This document shows, one piece after another, positions 45,211 through 52,922 of a stretch of DNA of 64,000 bases. The notes beneath the pieces were generated by a model. That model made no database searches. It saw nothing but the letters and a program-made list of their open reading frames with translations, and was not told where the DNA came from. Source of the DNA: DATKUC01 sp964553615. Lineage in GTDB: Bacteria > Spirochaetota > Spirochaetia > DSM-27196 > DATKUC01. Numbering within the stretch: the first letter of the stretch is position 1; the number at the start of each line of letters is the position of its first letter. A program made the translations under genes and the position numbers. The DNA is taken from assembly GCA_964553615.1 (NCBI GenBank), contig CAZKMA010000011.1, forward strand, positions 1 through 64,000, written 5' to 3'.

Positions 45211-46410
45211 TCAATGCCGGATAGCGAAATACTCATCAAACACCAGGTCGGCCGCGCCCCGGCAGGCAAGGAGCGGATCGTAGCGTACGGGGAGTGCCTG
45301 CCGCAGATTCACACGAACCGAGTCTTCACTTGCCGCCATGTGGCGCGTCAGGGAATCCGCGAAATATGCGGACAAAGCGCTTGAGCGAGAGACAATAAGC
45401 ATGGCTTCAGGGTTCAGAAGGTGAGATACGTTCCGGGCAGCCTGGGAAAATATCCGGCCCAACCCTTCAAGACTCCGCAATACCTGAGGATCTCCTGCCT
45501 GCAGTTTCTGGTCCAGATCTTCCCATTCCTCCACGCCACCGAGGTCCCGGGCGGACTGAAGAATGGAGTCTTCGCAGATGTAGTCTTCAAGAGTCTTCTC
45601 GGTCCGGTCCATTCCGTTGGAAGGTGCCTCCAGACTCACCAGGCTGAAGTGGCCAATCTCGAACGCCGTTTTATCCTGATTCACATACAGATGCCCTTCG
45701 TGAATGAACGCTCCTCCGAGCCCGGCCCGGATAAGGAACGCGACGAGCGATCGTCTTCCTTGTGCGGGACCGTAGCGGTGCGCGCCGAGGGCTATGACCG
45801 AGCAGTTGTTGTGCACGGACACCGGAACAGAAAACTGCTCTTCCATCCTTCCTTTGATGTCCCAGTTCTTGATGTTACGGATACGCTCGTACTCCACGAC
45901 TACCCCGGATTCAATATCGACCACCCCCGGCGCTCCCACGCCGATACCGAGGAGGAGGCCCGAGGGAATTCCTGCGTGGGCAATCGCGCGACGGACCAGC
46001 CCGGTAATGCGGTCCAGAACATCATCGGCATCGAGATTCGGTGGAAAGTCCATGGTCTCCTGATACAGAACCTGCGCCGCGAAATCGAATACGGCAACGG
46101 CAGCAGTTCTGGACCAGAAATCCACGCCGATTCCGAAGTGCGCGTTCGGATTCACCATGTAGGGCGAAGGCCTTCTCCCCTTCCGGTCCGACACAATGGC
46201 GACATCTTCGTCCGCCCGGATAAGACCGCGCTGCTCCAGGATGCTGAATATCCGGTAGACGGTCGGGGCCTTCAGGCCCGTCAGGGTAACAACTTCGGAT
46301 TGAGAGATTGACCGGCGGGAATAGATCAAATGAAGAACAAGTTTCTCATTCTGCTCACGTATGTCGTTGCTTCGAAGCGGCTGTCGGTCCGGCACCAGAT
46401 TCTCCTTCAA
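45211..46410 (-). CDS. ROK-family transcriptional regulator (NagC/XylR type)
   Basis: A 399-residue regulator: residues ~15-75 form a winged helix (S-I-S-Q-S-E-V-V-T-L-T-G-L, A-P-T-V-Y-R-I), and the rest is a ROK sugar-kinase-like domain with G-I-G-V-G-A-P-G-V-V near 155 and F-E-I-G-H-F near 245. The zinc motif C-x-C-G-x-x-G-C that normally follows E-I-G-H is absent. It lies between the LarA-like and transporter genes; its start overlaps the LarA-like gene end by 56 bases. It probably represses the island in the absence of a sulfosugar. Confidence 0.86.
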   Translation of the reverse strand: MKENLVPDRQPLRSNDIREQNEKLVLHLIYSRRSISQSEVVTLTGLKAPTVYRIFSILEQRGLIRADEDVAIVSDRKGRRPSPYMVNPNAHFGIGVDFWSRTAAVAVFDFAAQVLYQETMDFPPNLDADDVLDRITGLVRRAIAHAGIPSGLLLGIGVGAPGVVDIESGVVVEYERIRNIKNWDIKGRMEEQFSVPVSVHNNCSVIALGAHRYGPAQGRRSLVAFLIRAGLGGAFIHEGHLYVNQDKTAFEIGHFSLVSLEAPSNGMDRTEKTLEDYICEDSILQSARDLGGVEEWEDLDQKLQAGDPQVLRSLEGLGRIFSQAARNVSHLLNPEAMLIVSRSSALSAYFADSLTRHMAASEDSVRVNLRQALPVRYDPLLACRGAADLVFDEYFAIRH

Positions 46411-47692
46411 TTGTGTCTTTTGACACTATGCGCGGAATCGTTGCATTGGCATAGGGCATCACGCAAACGCGCGCGCCGGGTTGGAGAAGTTTCTCCTTCT
46501 CAACTCGAGATATCGCAGTTTGAACGCTTTTCTCCGGATCCAGCAGGTAGCTTCTGCTCTCCTCTACGCTCATCTCGGACACGAAGTACAAGTGTGCATG
46601 AAGTGCATCCCGGGAAATCTGAAAAGCCTTGTGCGGCCCCACATGGAATCCCTCAGCCGCAAAGCTTCGCAGGACATCCTCATGAGAATGCCGGGAGGTA
46701 ACCCACTCCTCGTACTTGCTGCTCCCCGATCCTTCCGGACAGGCGGCCGCCAGGATGATGAACCCACCTTCCCGGACAACGAGGGTTGCATGGGCAAGCG
46801 CCTTCTGTGCCTGATAGAGATTGATATCTTTCGGATGCCCACCCGGCGATGCGATAACCAGATCGAATGGTGCATCGACACGGAGCTCGAACTGTTCGCG
46901 GACAAGGGGAATGCCTGCCTCCATGACACTGACCGGATCTCCGGCGAGCGCACGAACGATCTGTTTGTGGCCGTTGAGGACCGCGTTCAAGGCAAAATGC
47001 ACTCCCAACAGCCGACCGAGCTCCTCTACGTCCTGACGGGCAGGGTTATCCTCGTACACACCGAGAGCCGCGCGGCTGTCCGTCATGAGAGCGTGGTTGC
47101 GGTCCACTGTCTCGGCACCGGCAACACCGATTGCTGCGCTTTTTACTCCGCCCGAATATCCCATGAACTGATGTGGCTCGATGTTGCCCACAACAATCCG
47201 GATATCGGCCTCGGCGAAGACGCGATTGTAGAGTGCGGGAGTCCCTCGAAATGTCCTTCCGCGGGAGACCAGAGCGCTTGAGTCGTACGCGTCATGGCAG
47301 ACTACGCGAAACCGTTCCACAATCTCCGACGGCAGGATTGCACCATACTCCTCTCTCGGCATAACCGGGTGCGTGCCTGTCGCGATGACAAACGTGATGT
47401 TACGGTCCTGAATACCCATTCGGCGAAGCATATCAATGAGCGGAGGAAGGAGAATTGCGTGGGGAACCGGCCTGGTCTTGTCGTTGACCGCGATTGCAAC
47501 CGTACCGTCGCCCTGGAACGGGGCGACGGATAGCGGTTTTCCGAATGGCGAGCGGAGCGCACGAGTTACCTCGGCAAGCGGATCTGTGACCGCGGGTACA
47601 TCCTTCGGTCGCAACTCCTGTGCGTGCCAGTCGGCAGGAAGCTCAAATGAAATGGTACTTCTGCCGTACGGTATCTCGTATTTCCGGTTCAT
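46355..47692 (-). CDS. LarA-family nickel-dependent racemase; predicted sulfolactate racemase
   Basis: A 445-residue LarA homologue. The residues known from Lactobacillus lactate racemase are all at matching positions: D71 and R74 (N-D-K-T-R-P), H108 (A-T-G-T-H), H174 and K184 (H-Q-F-M-G-Y-S-G-G-V-K) and H200 (D-R-N-H), so the nickel-pincer cofactor tethered to K184 should bind. LarA relatives racemise other 2-hydroxyacids. The start overlaps the suyB stop by 4 bases (ATGA), so it is co-translated with sulfolactate sulfo-lyase. This suggests conversion of (S)- to (R)-sulfolactate. Cofactor genes larB/C/E are not in the window. The reaction is inferred from context. Confidence 0.82.
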   Translation of the reverse strand: MNRKYEIPYGRSTISFELPADWHAQELRPKDVPAVTDPLAEVTRALRSPFGKPLSVAPFQGDGTVAIAVNDKTRPVPHAILLPPLIDMLRRMGIQDRNITFVIATGTHPVMPREEYGAILPSEIVERFRVVCHDAYDSSALVSRGRTFRGTPALYNRVFAEADIRIVVGNIEPHQFMGYSGGVKSAAIGVAGAETVDRNHALMTDSRAALGVYEDNPARQDVEELGRLLGVHFALNAVLNGHKQIVRALAGDPVSVMEAGIPLVREQFELRVDAPFDLVIASPGGHPKDINLYQAQKALAHATLVVREGGFIILAAACPEGSGSSKYEEWVTSRHSHEDVLRSFAAEGFHVGPHKAFQISRDALHAHLYFVSEMSVEESRSYLLDPEKSVQTAISRVEKEKLLQPGARVCVMPYANATIPRIVSKDTIEGESGAGPTAASKQRHT

Positions 47693-48849
47693 GCGCTTCG
47701 GTACAGCTTGGTCAGAACGAACTCGTTGTGCTTCAACGCTTCGGCAGCGGTGAGCCGACCGTTTATGGCGTGAACCATGAAATCCACTACTGCATCCGCC
47801 GCCTGATCGAGATTCATCTCGAGACGAAGCATTGCAGAGAGGTCCACATCCACATGCTCCGACATAGTCGCTATTGTCAGAGGATTTGCAGTTATCTTCA
47901 TGACAGGAATTATCGGGTTCCCGATGATATTTCCCTGGCCTGTTGTGAAGAAATGGAGAACCGAGCCGCCGGCAGCACAGAGGGTAACCATTTCCGCAGC
48001 GGCGCTCGAGCTGTCCATGAAATGAAGTCCGGGTCCTTTCGGTGTCTCGGCAGGTTTCAGGACCGAGGTGACCTTGTTCCGGCCCATCTTCTGGATGTTG
48101 CCCATTGCCTTCTCTTCTATTGTGGAGAGGCCACCACGAATATTCCCCTCGGTCGGCTGGGAACCAAGCAGGTCTGCGCCGGTGCCCATAATGAAGTCCT
48201 GGTAGTCCTGGAAGGTCTTCAGGAACTCCTTGCGGACGTCTTCGTTGATTGCCTGTTTCGCAATAACGTCTTCACCGCCGGTGGTTTCGCTCGTTTCGCC
48301 GAATATTCCTGTTCCACCTTCCCCAATGAAGCGTTCCATCAGCCGGCCTATCGCGGGGTTGGATGCAAGGCCAAGGGTTGTGTCCGACTCGCCACACTTC
48401 GCACTCAGGGTAAGCTCGCCCCAGCTGATGGGTTCACGCGGTATTTCGCCTGCGTATTGTACAAACTCTTTCGCCTTTCTGGCGGCCATTTCGATTGTCT
48501 TGAGATCCCCGTACCGTTCAATGCTGAACCCTGCTACCGGTTTTCCCGTCTTTGCAATACCATCAACAACGAGCTGAGTCCATTTCGGCTCAATTCCAAT
48601 GACAACTGCCGCGGCAATGTTCGGATTTGAACCTGTTCCGATGAGAGTCCGGAAGTGCAGGTCGAGATCCTCTCCAAACTGGAGTCTTCCGTAGGGGTGC
48701 GGAAGCGGAAGGGTATCCCGGATGAGATGGCCGACACCCTCGACCGCCGCGTTTGAAATATCGTCGATCGGTATGATTGCAACATAGTTGCGCACTCCAA
48801 CCTTACCGTTTTCCCGTCGGTATCCGGTCAGTTTCATGTCAGATGCCAT
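47689..48849 (-). CDS. suyB: (2R)-sulfolactate sulfo-lyase, large subunit
   Basis: A 386-residue member of the altronate/galactarate dehydratase family (C-terminal part), in the split form of SuyB. Recognisable blocks are D-D-I-S-N-A-A near residue 25, H-P-Y-G-R-L-Q-F-G-E-D near 45, K-C-G-E-S-D-T near 150, F-M-D-S-S-S-A-A-A-E near 275 and G-N-I-I-G-N-P-I near 305. With SuyA it splits (2R)-3-sulfolactate into pyruvate and sulfite. The start overlaps the suyA stop (TAATG). Altronate dehydratase is the main alternative, but the transaldolase and dehydrogenase next door favour sulfolactate. Confidence 0.82.
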   Translation of the reverse strand: MASDMKLTGYRRENGKVGVRNYVAIIPIDDISNAAVEGVGHLIRDTLPLPHPYGRLQFGEDLDLHFRTLIGTGSNPNIAAAVVIGIEPKWTQLVVDGIAKTGKPVAGFSIERYGDLKTIEMAARKAKEFVQYAGEIPREPISWGELTLSAKCGESDTTLGLASNPAIGRLMERFIGEGGTGIFGETSETTGGEDVIAKQAINEDVRKEFLKTFQDYQDFIMGTGADLLGSQPTEGNIRGGLSTIEEKAMGNIQKMGRNKVTSVLKPAETPKGPGLHFMDSSSAAAEMVTLCAAGGSVLHFFTTGQGNIIGNPIIPVMKITANPLTIATMSEHVDVDLSAMLRLEMNLDQAADAVVDFMVHAINGRLTAAEALKHNEFVLTKLYRSA

Positions 48850-49133
48850 TACGCCCACCTCTTGCTCTTGATATTCTGCGTGTGTACATGCTCGCCGGCC
48901 TTTATTGCCTTGCTGGCACGACCAATCGGCCGCCCGTATTTGATTACGTCTTTCCCTTCTGCAACGTCCCGCACCGCAATCTTGTGTCCGAGCGGAATAT
49001 CCTGGACCGCTTTGATGTTTCCGGTTTCTTTGCCGTCGAGCGTCACGATCCGTATCTCTGTCCCGCTGGTGACGTCTTCTACCACCACGGCCACATCGTC
49101 TTCGGGCTCGTGCATGAGTGCGCCATGTTTCAT
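48849..49133 (-). CDS. suyA: (2R)-sulfolactate sulfo-lyase, small subunit (SAF domain)
   Basis: A 94-residue SAF-domain protein: M-H-E-P-E-D-D-V-A-V-V near its start, I-P-L-G-H-K-I-A in the middle and V-I-K-Y-G-R-P-I-G-R-A near residue 70, typical of the small N-terminal part of altronate dehydratases and of SuyA. ATG at 49133 follows AGGGGG; a GTG at 49169 lacks a ribosome site. It is the first gene of the minus-strand run and diverges from the transaldolase across a 146-base control region. Confidence 0.8.
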   Translation of the reverse strand: MKHGALMHEPEDDVAVVVEDVTSGTEIRIVTLDGKETGNIKAVQDIPLGHKIAVRDVAEGKDVIKYGRPIGRASKAIKAGEHVHTQNIKSKRWA

Positions 49134-49182
49134 GACTGCAACCCCCTGTTGGATGATTTTGGCCGTCACGTACGAGAAACGC

Positions 49183-49217
49183 TTGACGGCCGTTTATTTA
49201 TTTCTTACAATAAGAAA
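49183..49217 (+). promoter_or_regulatory. Promoter and operator dyad of the transaldolase-dehydrogenase operon
   Basis: TTGACG (49183-49188) and TACAAT (49206-49211) are 17 bases apart. TTTCTTA (49201-49207) and TAAGAAA (49211-49217) form a perfect 7-base inverted repeat with a 3-base centre covering the -10, a classic repressor position. GAAACTA just after it recurs at the other island promoters. Confidence 0.6.
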
Positions 49218-49279
49218 CTATAAAACTATTACATCGGATGAAGTGTATTGTCAAGGGTGATGTGAAAAGGAGCATGAAA

Positions 49280-49924
49280 ATGAAGATTTTCCTCGATACG
49301 GCGGACGTTGAACAGATCCGTATTGCATTGCGGTGGGGTATCATCGATGGTGTCACCACGAACCCGACACATGTGTCGAAAACCGGACGGTCCCCGAAAG
49401 AGTTGTATCCGGAGATCTGCAAGCTCGTCCCTGGACCCGTGAGTCTGGAGACAGTCAGCCTCGAGGCGGACGATATAGTAAAGGAAGGCAGGGAGCTTGC
49501 GAAAATTGCCGACAACGTGGTGGTGAAAGTCCCTCTGATGAAAGAAGGACTTGTTGCAGTAAAACGCCTCTCGTCTGAAGGCATCAAGACCAATGTTACC
49601 GTGACCTTTCAACCGCTTCAGGCATACATTGCTGCGAAGGTCGGTGCAACGTACATCAGTCCATTCGTTGGACGGCTGGACTCAGTGGGTTCGCGCGGCA
49701 TCGAAATAGTAGAGCAGATAAAAACCATCTATGATAACTATGGCTATGAGACTCAGATCATCGTTGCAGCAATTCGCAATCCTATCCATGTACTGGATGC
49801 GGCGCTGATTGGTGCGCATGTGAGTACCATGGCTTTCGATGTCCTTTCCATGCTCTACGATCATCCGCTGACCGACATCGGTATTCAGACCTTCCTGAAA
49901 GACTGGGAAAAGGTACCAAAGTAA
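49280..49924 (+). CDS. TalC/FSA-type transaldolase; predicted sulfofructose transaldolase
   Basis: A 214-residue short transaldolase. F-L-D-T-A at residues 4-8 (catalytic Asp 6), V-T-T-N-P near 25 and the Schiff-base Lys K83 in V-V-V-K-V-P are all present; N-V-T-V-T-F follows. ATG at 49280 has AGGAG 7 bases before it. In the Firmicutes sulfo-transaldolase pathway an enzyme of this family cleaves 6-deoxy-6-sulfofructose and passes the three-carbon unit to glyceraldehyde-3-phosphate, releasing sulfolactaldehyde. The neighbouring dehydrogenase 11 bases downstream and SuyAB opposite support that role. Plain fructose-6-phosphate aldolase/transaldolase is the alternative. Confidence 0.85.
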   Translation: MKIFLDTADVEQIRIALRWGIIDGVTTNPTHVSKTGRSPKELYPEICKLVPGPVSLETVSLEADDIVKEGRELAKIADNVVVKVPLMKEGLVAVKRLSSEGIKTNVTVTFQPLQAYIAAKVGATYISPFVGRLDSVGSRGIEIVEQIKTIYDNYGYETQIIVAAIRNPIHVLDAALIGAHVSTMAFDVLSMLYDHPLTDIGIQTFLKDWEKVPK

Positions 49925-49935
49925 GGGAGGCGAAA

Positions 49936-51375
49936 ATGGAACGAAAAAAGCTCTATCTGAATGGAAGCTGGAAGGATATGCCTGAACACTTCACCGTCCG
50001 GGACCCGGGAAACGGCGAAGTATTAGCTGAAATACCGGCAGCCGGGCAACCGGAGACCAGGCAGGCGCTGGAAGATGCACGGCAGGCGTTCCAGGTCTGG
50101 CGTTCGCTGCCCGCGATAAGACGGGGGGACTATCTTCTCGCCGTTGCCCACGAGCTCCTCCGCAGGAAGGAAGAGATTGCGCGCATCGTAACTCGCGAAA
50201 ACGGCAAACCGTACGCACAGAGCCTCGGCGAAGTCGGCATGGCTGCCGATCATTTCCGATGGTTTGCGGAAGAAGCGCGGCGGGCATACGGACGCATCAT
50301 ACCAAACCAGGCGGACGGAAAACGGCATATGGTTATCCGTGTGCCGGTTGGCGTAGTTGCCGCAATATCCCCGTGGAATTTCCCGCTTGTCCTTTCGAGC
50401 CGCAAAGTGGCACCGGCGCTCGCCGCAGGCTGCCCGGTCATCCTTCGCCCTGCAAGCCAGACACCGCTTTCGGCAATACTCCTCGCCGAATGCATGGAAG
50501 CTGCAGGAGTGCCGAAAGGGGTGTTCCAGGTCATTGCGGGTCCTGCGTCCCCTATCGCCGGCGAGTTCCTCGAAAACCCGATTTGCCGGAAGATCAGCTT
50601 CACCGGGTCGACCGAGGTCGGACGAACACTCATCCAGGGATCGACGAAAAATATAACGAAACTTTCGCTCGAGCTCGGCGGCCATGCACCGGTACTGGTC
50701 TTTGCAGACGCTGATCTCGATCGGGCGGTAGACGGGGCAATGATCACCAAGTTCCGCAACACCGGTCAGTCCTGCATCGCCGCAAATCGCATCTACGTTG
50801 AGCGAAGTGTCTATCCGGAGTTCCTGAAACGGTTTTCCGAGAAGGCTGCGGAATTGAAGGTCGGCTATGGACTTGATGATGGGATGGACATCGGTCCGCT
50901 CGTAAACGAAGAGGCCATGAAGGGTGCCGTCCGCCATGTGGAGAACGCAAAACAGTCCGGCGGAAGGATACTCTGCGGTGGATCAGGTTTCGAAAAGAAC
51001 GGTGGCTACTATTTCGAACCCACCGTCATCGCAGACGTTCCCGACAACGCGCTCTGCATGACCGAGGAGACATTTGCACCAATTGCACCGGTAGTTGCGT
51101 TCGATACTGAAGAGGATGCAGTACAGGCCGCGAACAACACACAGTACGGACTTGCGGCATATGCATTCACCAACAACGTGAACCGCATCTGGCGTCTGGC
51201 GGAGAGCGTGGAAGCGGGTACCATAGGCATAAACGACGCGGTGCCCTCCACCAGCAACGCACCGTTCGGTGGATTCAAGCAGAGCGGCATCGGCAGGGAA
51301 CTGGGAAGCGAAGGGCTGGACGCGTTCCTGGAGACCAAGCACATTTCGTTCGGCGGGGTACCCGACGCATGGTAA
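49936..51375 (+). CDS. Aldehyde dehydrogenase; predicted 3-sulfolactaldehyde dehydrogenase
   Basis: A 479-residue enzyme of the succinate-semialdehyde dehydrogenase class. Catalytic E246 (L-E-L-G-G) and C280 (G-Q-S-C) and the W-N-F-P block near 147 are present. The Lys that normally binds the cofactor ribose in V-V-K-P-A is Arg here (R171), an unusual change. The known 3-sulfolactaldehyde dehydrogenases of sulfoglycolysis belong to this class and yield (S)-sulfolactate. It is second in the transaldolase operon, and its stop codon lies in a 17-base tandem repeat followed by a terminator. Confidence 0.85.
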   Translation: MERKKLYLNGSWKDMPEHFTVRDPGNGEVLAEIPAAGQPETRQALEDARQAFQVWRSLPAIRRGDYLLAVAHELLRRKEEIARIVTRENGKPYAQSLGEVGMAADHFRWFAEEARRAYGRIIPNQADGKRHMVIRVPVGVVAAISPWNFPLVLSSRKVAPALAAGCPVILRPASQTPLSAILLAECMEAAGVPKGVFQVIAGPASPIAGEFLENPICRKISFTGSTEVGRTLIQGSTKNITKLSLELGGHAPVLVFADADLDRAVDGAMITKFRNTGQSCIAANRIYVERSVYPEFLKRFSEKAAELKVGYGLDDGMDIGPLVNEEAMKGAVRHVENAKQSGGRILCGGSGFEKNGGYYFEPTVIADVPDNALCMTEETFAPIAPVVAFDTEEDAVQAANNTQYGLAAYAFTNNVNRIWRLAESVEAGTIGINDAVPSTSNAPFGGFKQSGIGRELGSEGLDAFLETKHISFGGVPDAW

Positions 51376-51430
51376 TGCGTCTCGCATGGTAATGCGTCTC
51401 GCATGGTAATGCGTCTCGCATGGTAATGCG
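51367..51430. repeat. 17-base tandem repeat over the stop codon of the aldehyde dehydrogenase gene
   Basis: GCATGGTAATGCGTCTC repeats at 51367, 51384 and 51401, with a 13-base fourth copy to 51430. The first copy encodes the last Ala-Trp and the TAA stop, so downstream copies are duplications of the gene's 3' end. Confidence 0.9.
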
Positions 51431-51464
51431 AAAAAGGGGCCGGATTGAATCCGGTCCCTTTTTT
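51431..51464 (+). terminator. Rho-independent terminator, probably bidirectional
   Basis: A five-A tract, an 8-base stem (GGGGCCGG with CCGGTCCC, one G-T pair) around ATTGAAT, then TTTTTT. It lies between the convergent dehydrogenase and isomerase genes and could stop transcription from both sides. Confidence 0.8.
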
Positions 51465-51493
51465 ACTTCCGTCGCTGGCCATGCAGCAACTCT

Positions 51494-51519
51494 CTAGCGT
51501 CCTGTAAACAGGACGCTAG
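51494..51519. repeat. 12-base-pair perfect inverted repeat over the isomerase stop codon
   Basis: CTAGCGTCCTGT (51494-51505) pairs exactly with 51508-51519 across two bases. The isomerase stop codon (51516-51518, minus strand) is inside the right arm. There is no T-tract on either side; it may be an mRNA 3'-end stabiliser or a trace of a mobile repeat. Confidence 0.7.
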
Positions 51520-52892
51520 TGCACGTCTATGCTCAACGATCGTGCCAGCCTGCGCAGGGTTTCCCGATGTCTGCCGGGAACAATACTCACGTGGTGCGGC
51601 ATGCCGAAATGAACCATGTCATCGAACCAGGTGCGTATGTCTACCTCGTCGGTTTCAAAACGTCCATTTGTGCCAAGGAGATGGATGGGGGGCTTCGCAG
51701 TCCGTCCTTCGAGGATGGAAAGATGGTAGCGGTCGTCGCAACGCCATAGCCGATAGAGCGTTACCTCCATTCCCGCGCGAATTGTCCCGTCTACTACCGC
51801 AGGCTTCTTGTTGTTGAATTGCGGAGCAATGATCGGTCCCGTCGGTGAACCTATGGGGTCGCAGAGCTGAAACGGCATTGCTCCGGTGTGCCAGATTGTA
51901 ATTGAATTCCGATCGTGCTCGAGCCAGTCACTCATGTAGACCGGTCCGAGCCCGAGAAGCTCACCCATCAGAATCCCGAGTGACCCGTCGACATCTCCTT
52001 CCATTGCAACCGCAACACCCTCGGAAGCCAGACGCGAGAACGCAAGATAGGGCCATTGACCGATGAGGTTCGGGATCTCGGGCCAGCACCGTATGGCAAT
52101 CGATGCAAGATTTTCGGTCTCCATGAGATCTCTGATGGCGAGGTAGACGCGTGATTGTACCGGCAATACCTGCTCGTCGAGCCCGGTCTGAAAGGGGATA
52201 CCAAGCTCGCGAAAAACAGCAACATCCTCGTCCACCCTTCCGTCATCCACCGCCTGAACCAGGTCGACGAACTCGGGCACACCGATGTGGTAGAGCTGCG
52301 GACCAAGGAGTCTGCTGAGCGCAGCCGGATCGGCGTGCAGATCTACGAAACCGGGCGCATGGTAGCCAACAAGGCCGATCTTGGCCATGGAGACGCTCGC
52401 GGCGGTGCCGGTGACGCGCACGGCACGCAGGAGGTCGTTCCGGCATCCCTGGTCGGCAGGGTGTCCGTATACGAGCTCAAACTGTCGCCCGAGCTGGCGC
52501 AGGGTCGCCGCGAAAACATGAGTTCCAACAAGCGAGTTGGCGCTTATTGCAGGCCCGGTCGGGCGTTCGGGGGTTGCCCACAGGATGAGCCCGCCGCGCC
52601 AGAGCTGACCGATGATCGGCGCGAGCTTCCCGTCGCTGATTGTCGGCTGGGCCACCAGGAGGGTGGTTGCACCTGCCGCGGCACATTCGGCGACCGCCGC
52701 GCGAACGGCAGTGTCGTCTGCCACCGAGTCCGACGGTATGACCACGTCGAGTCCGAGAGCTTTCACGGCCTCCCGGATCGAACCCCGTACCTCCGATCCC
52801 CACTCCGGATCGAACCCCGGACGTTTTCTTCCGAGAAACAGCACTCCCACTCTTGCCATTGACCGTTGGCTGTACAGCCTGTCCAAACGCAT
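51516..52892 (-). CDS. L-fucose/L-arabinose isomerase-like protein; candidate sulfoquinovose isomerase
   Basis: A 458-residue protein of the fucose/arabinose isomerase fold, shorter than true FucI (~590). The C-terminal half holds the likely metal site: M-E-G-D-V-D-G near residue 298 and W-H-T-G-A-M-P near 333. An N-terminal V-G-V-L-F-L-G-R and a V-A-Q-P-T block near 100 fit the family. Aldose-ketose isomerisation fits sulfoquinovose to 6-deoxy-6-sulfofructose, the step otherwise missing here. It is convergent with the transaldolase operon and has its own promoter with the shared motif. Start could also be 52859. Confidence 0.78.
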   Translation of the reverse strand: MRLDRLYSQRSMARVGVLFLGRKRPGFDPEWGSEVRGSIREAVKALGLDVVIPSDSVADDTAVRAAVAECAAAGATTLLVAQPTISDGKLAPIIGQLWRGGLILWATPERPTGPAISANSLVGTHVFAATLRQLGRQFELVYGHPADQGCRNDLLRAVRVTGTAASVSMAKIGLVGYHAPGFVDLHADPAALSRLLGPQLYHIGVPEFVDLVQAVDDGRVDEDVAVFRELGIPFQTGLDEQVLPVQSRVYLAIRDLMETENLASIAIRCWPEIPNLIGQWPYLAFSRLASEGVAVAMEGDVDGSLGILMGELLGLGPVYMSDWLEHDRNSITIWHTGAMPFQLCDPIGSPTGPIIAPQFNNKKPAVVDGTIRAGMEVTLYRLWRCDDRYHLSILEGRTAKPPIHLLGTNGRFETDEVDIRTWFDDMVHFGMPHHVSIVPGRHRETLRRLARSLSIDVH

Positions 52893-52922
52893 AGTCCTGA
52901 ACCTCTCTCGCTATCTTAATTA

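Noticed and set aside
47689..49133. Altronate dehydratase (UxaA) split into two genes, for hexuronate use.
   Set aside because: Possible by family, but the neighbours are a sulfosugar-type glycosidase, transaldolase and semialdehyde-type dehydrogenase, not UxaB/UxaC/KdgK, so sulfolactate sulfo-lyase fits better.
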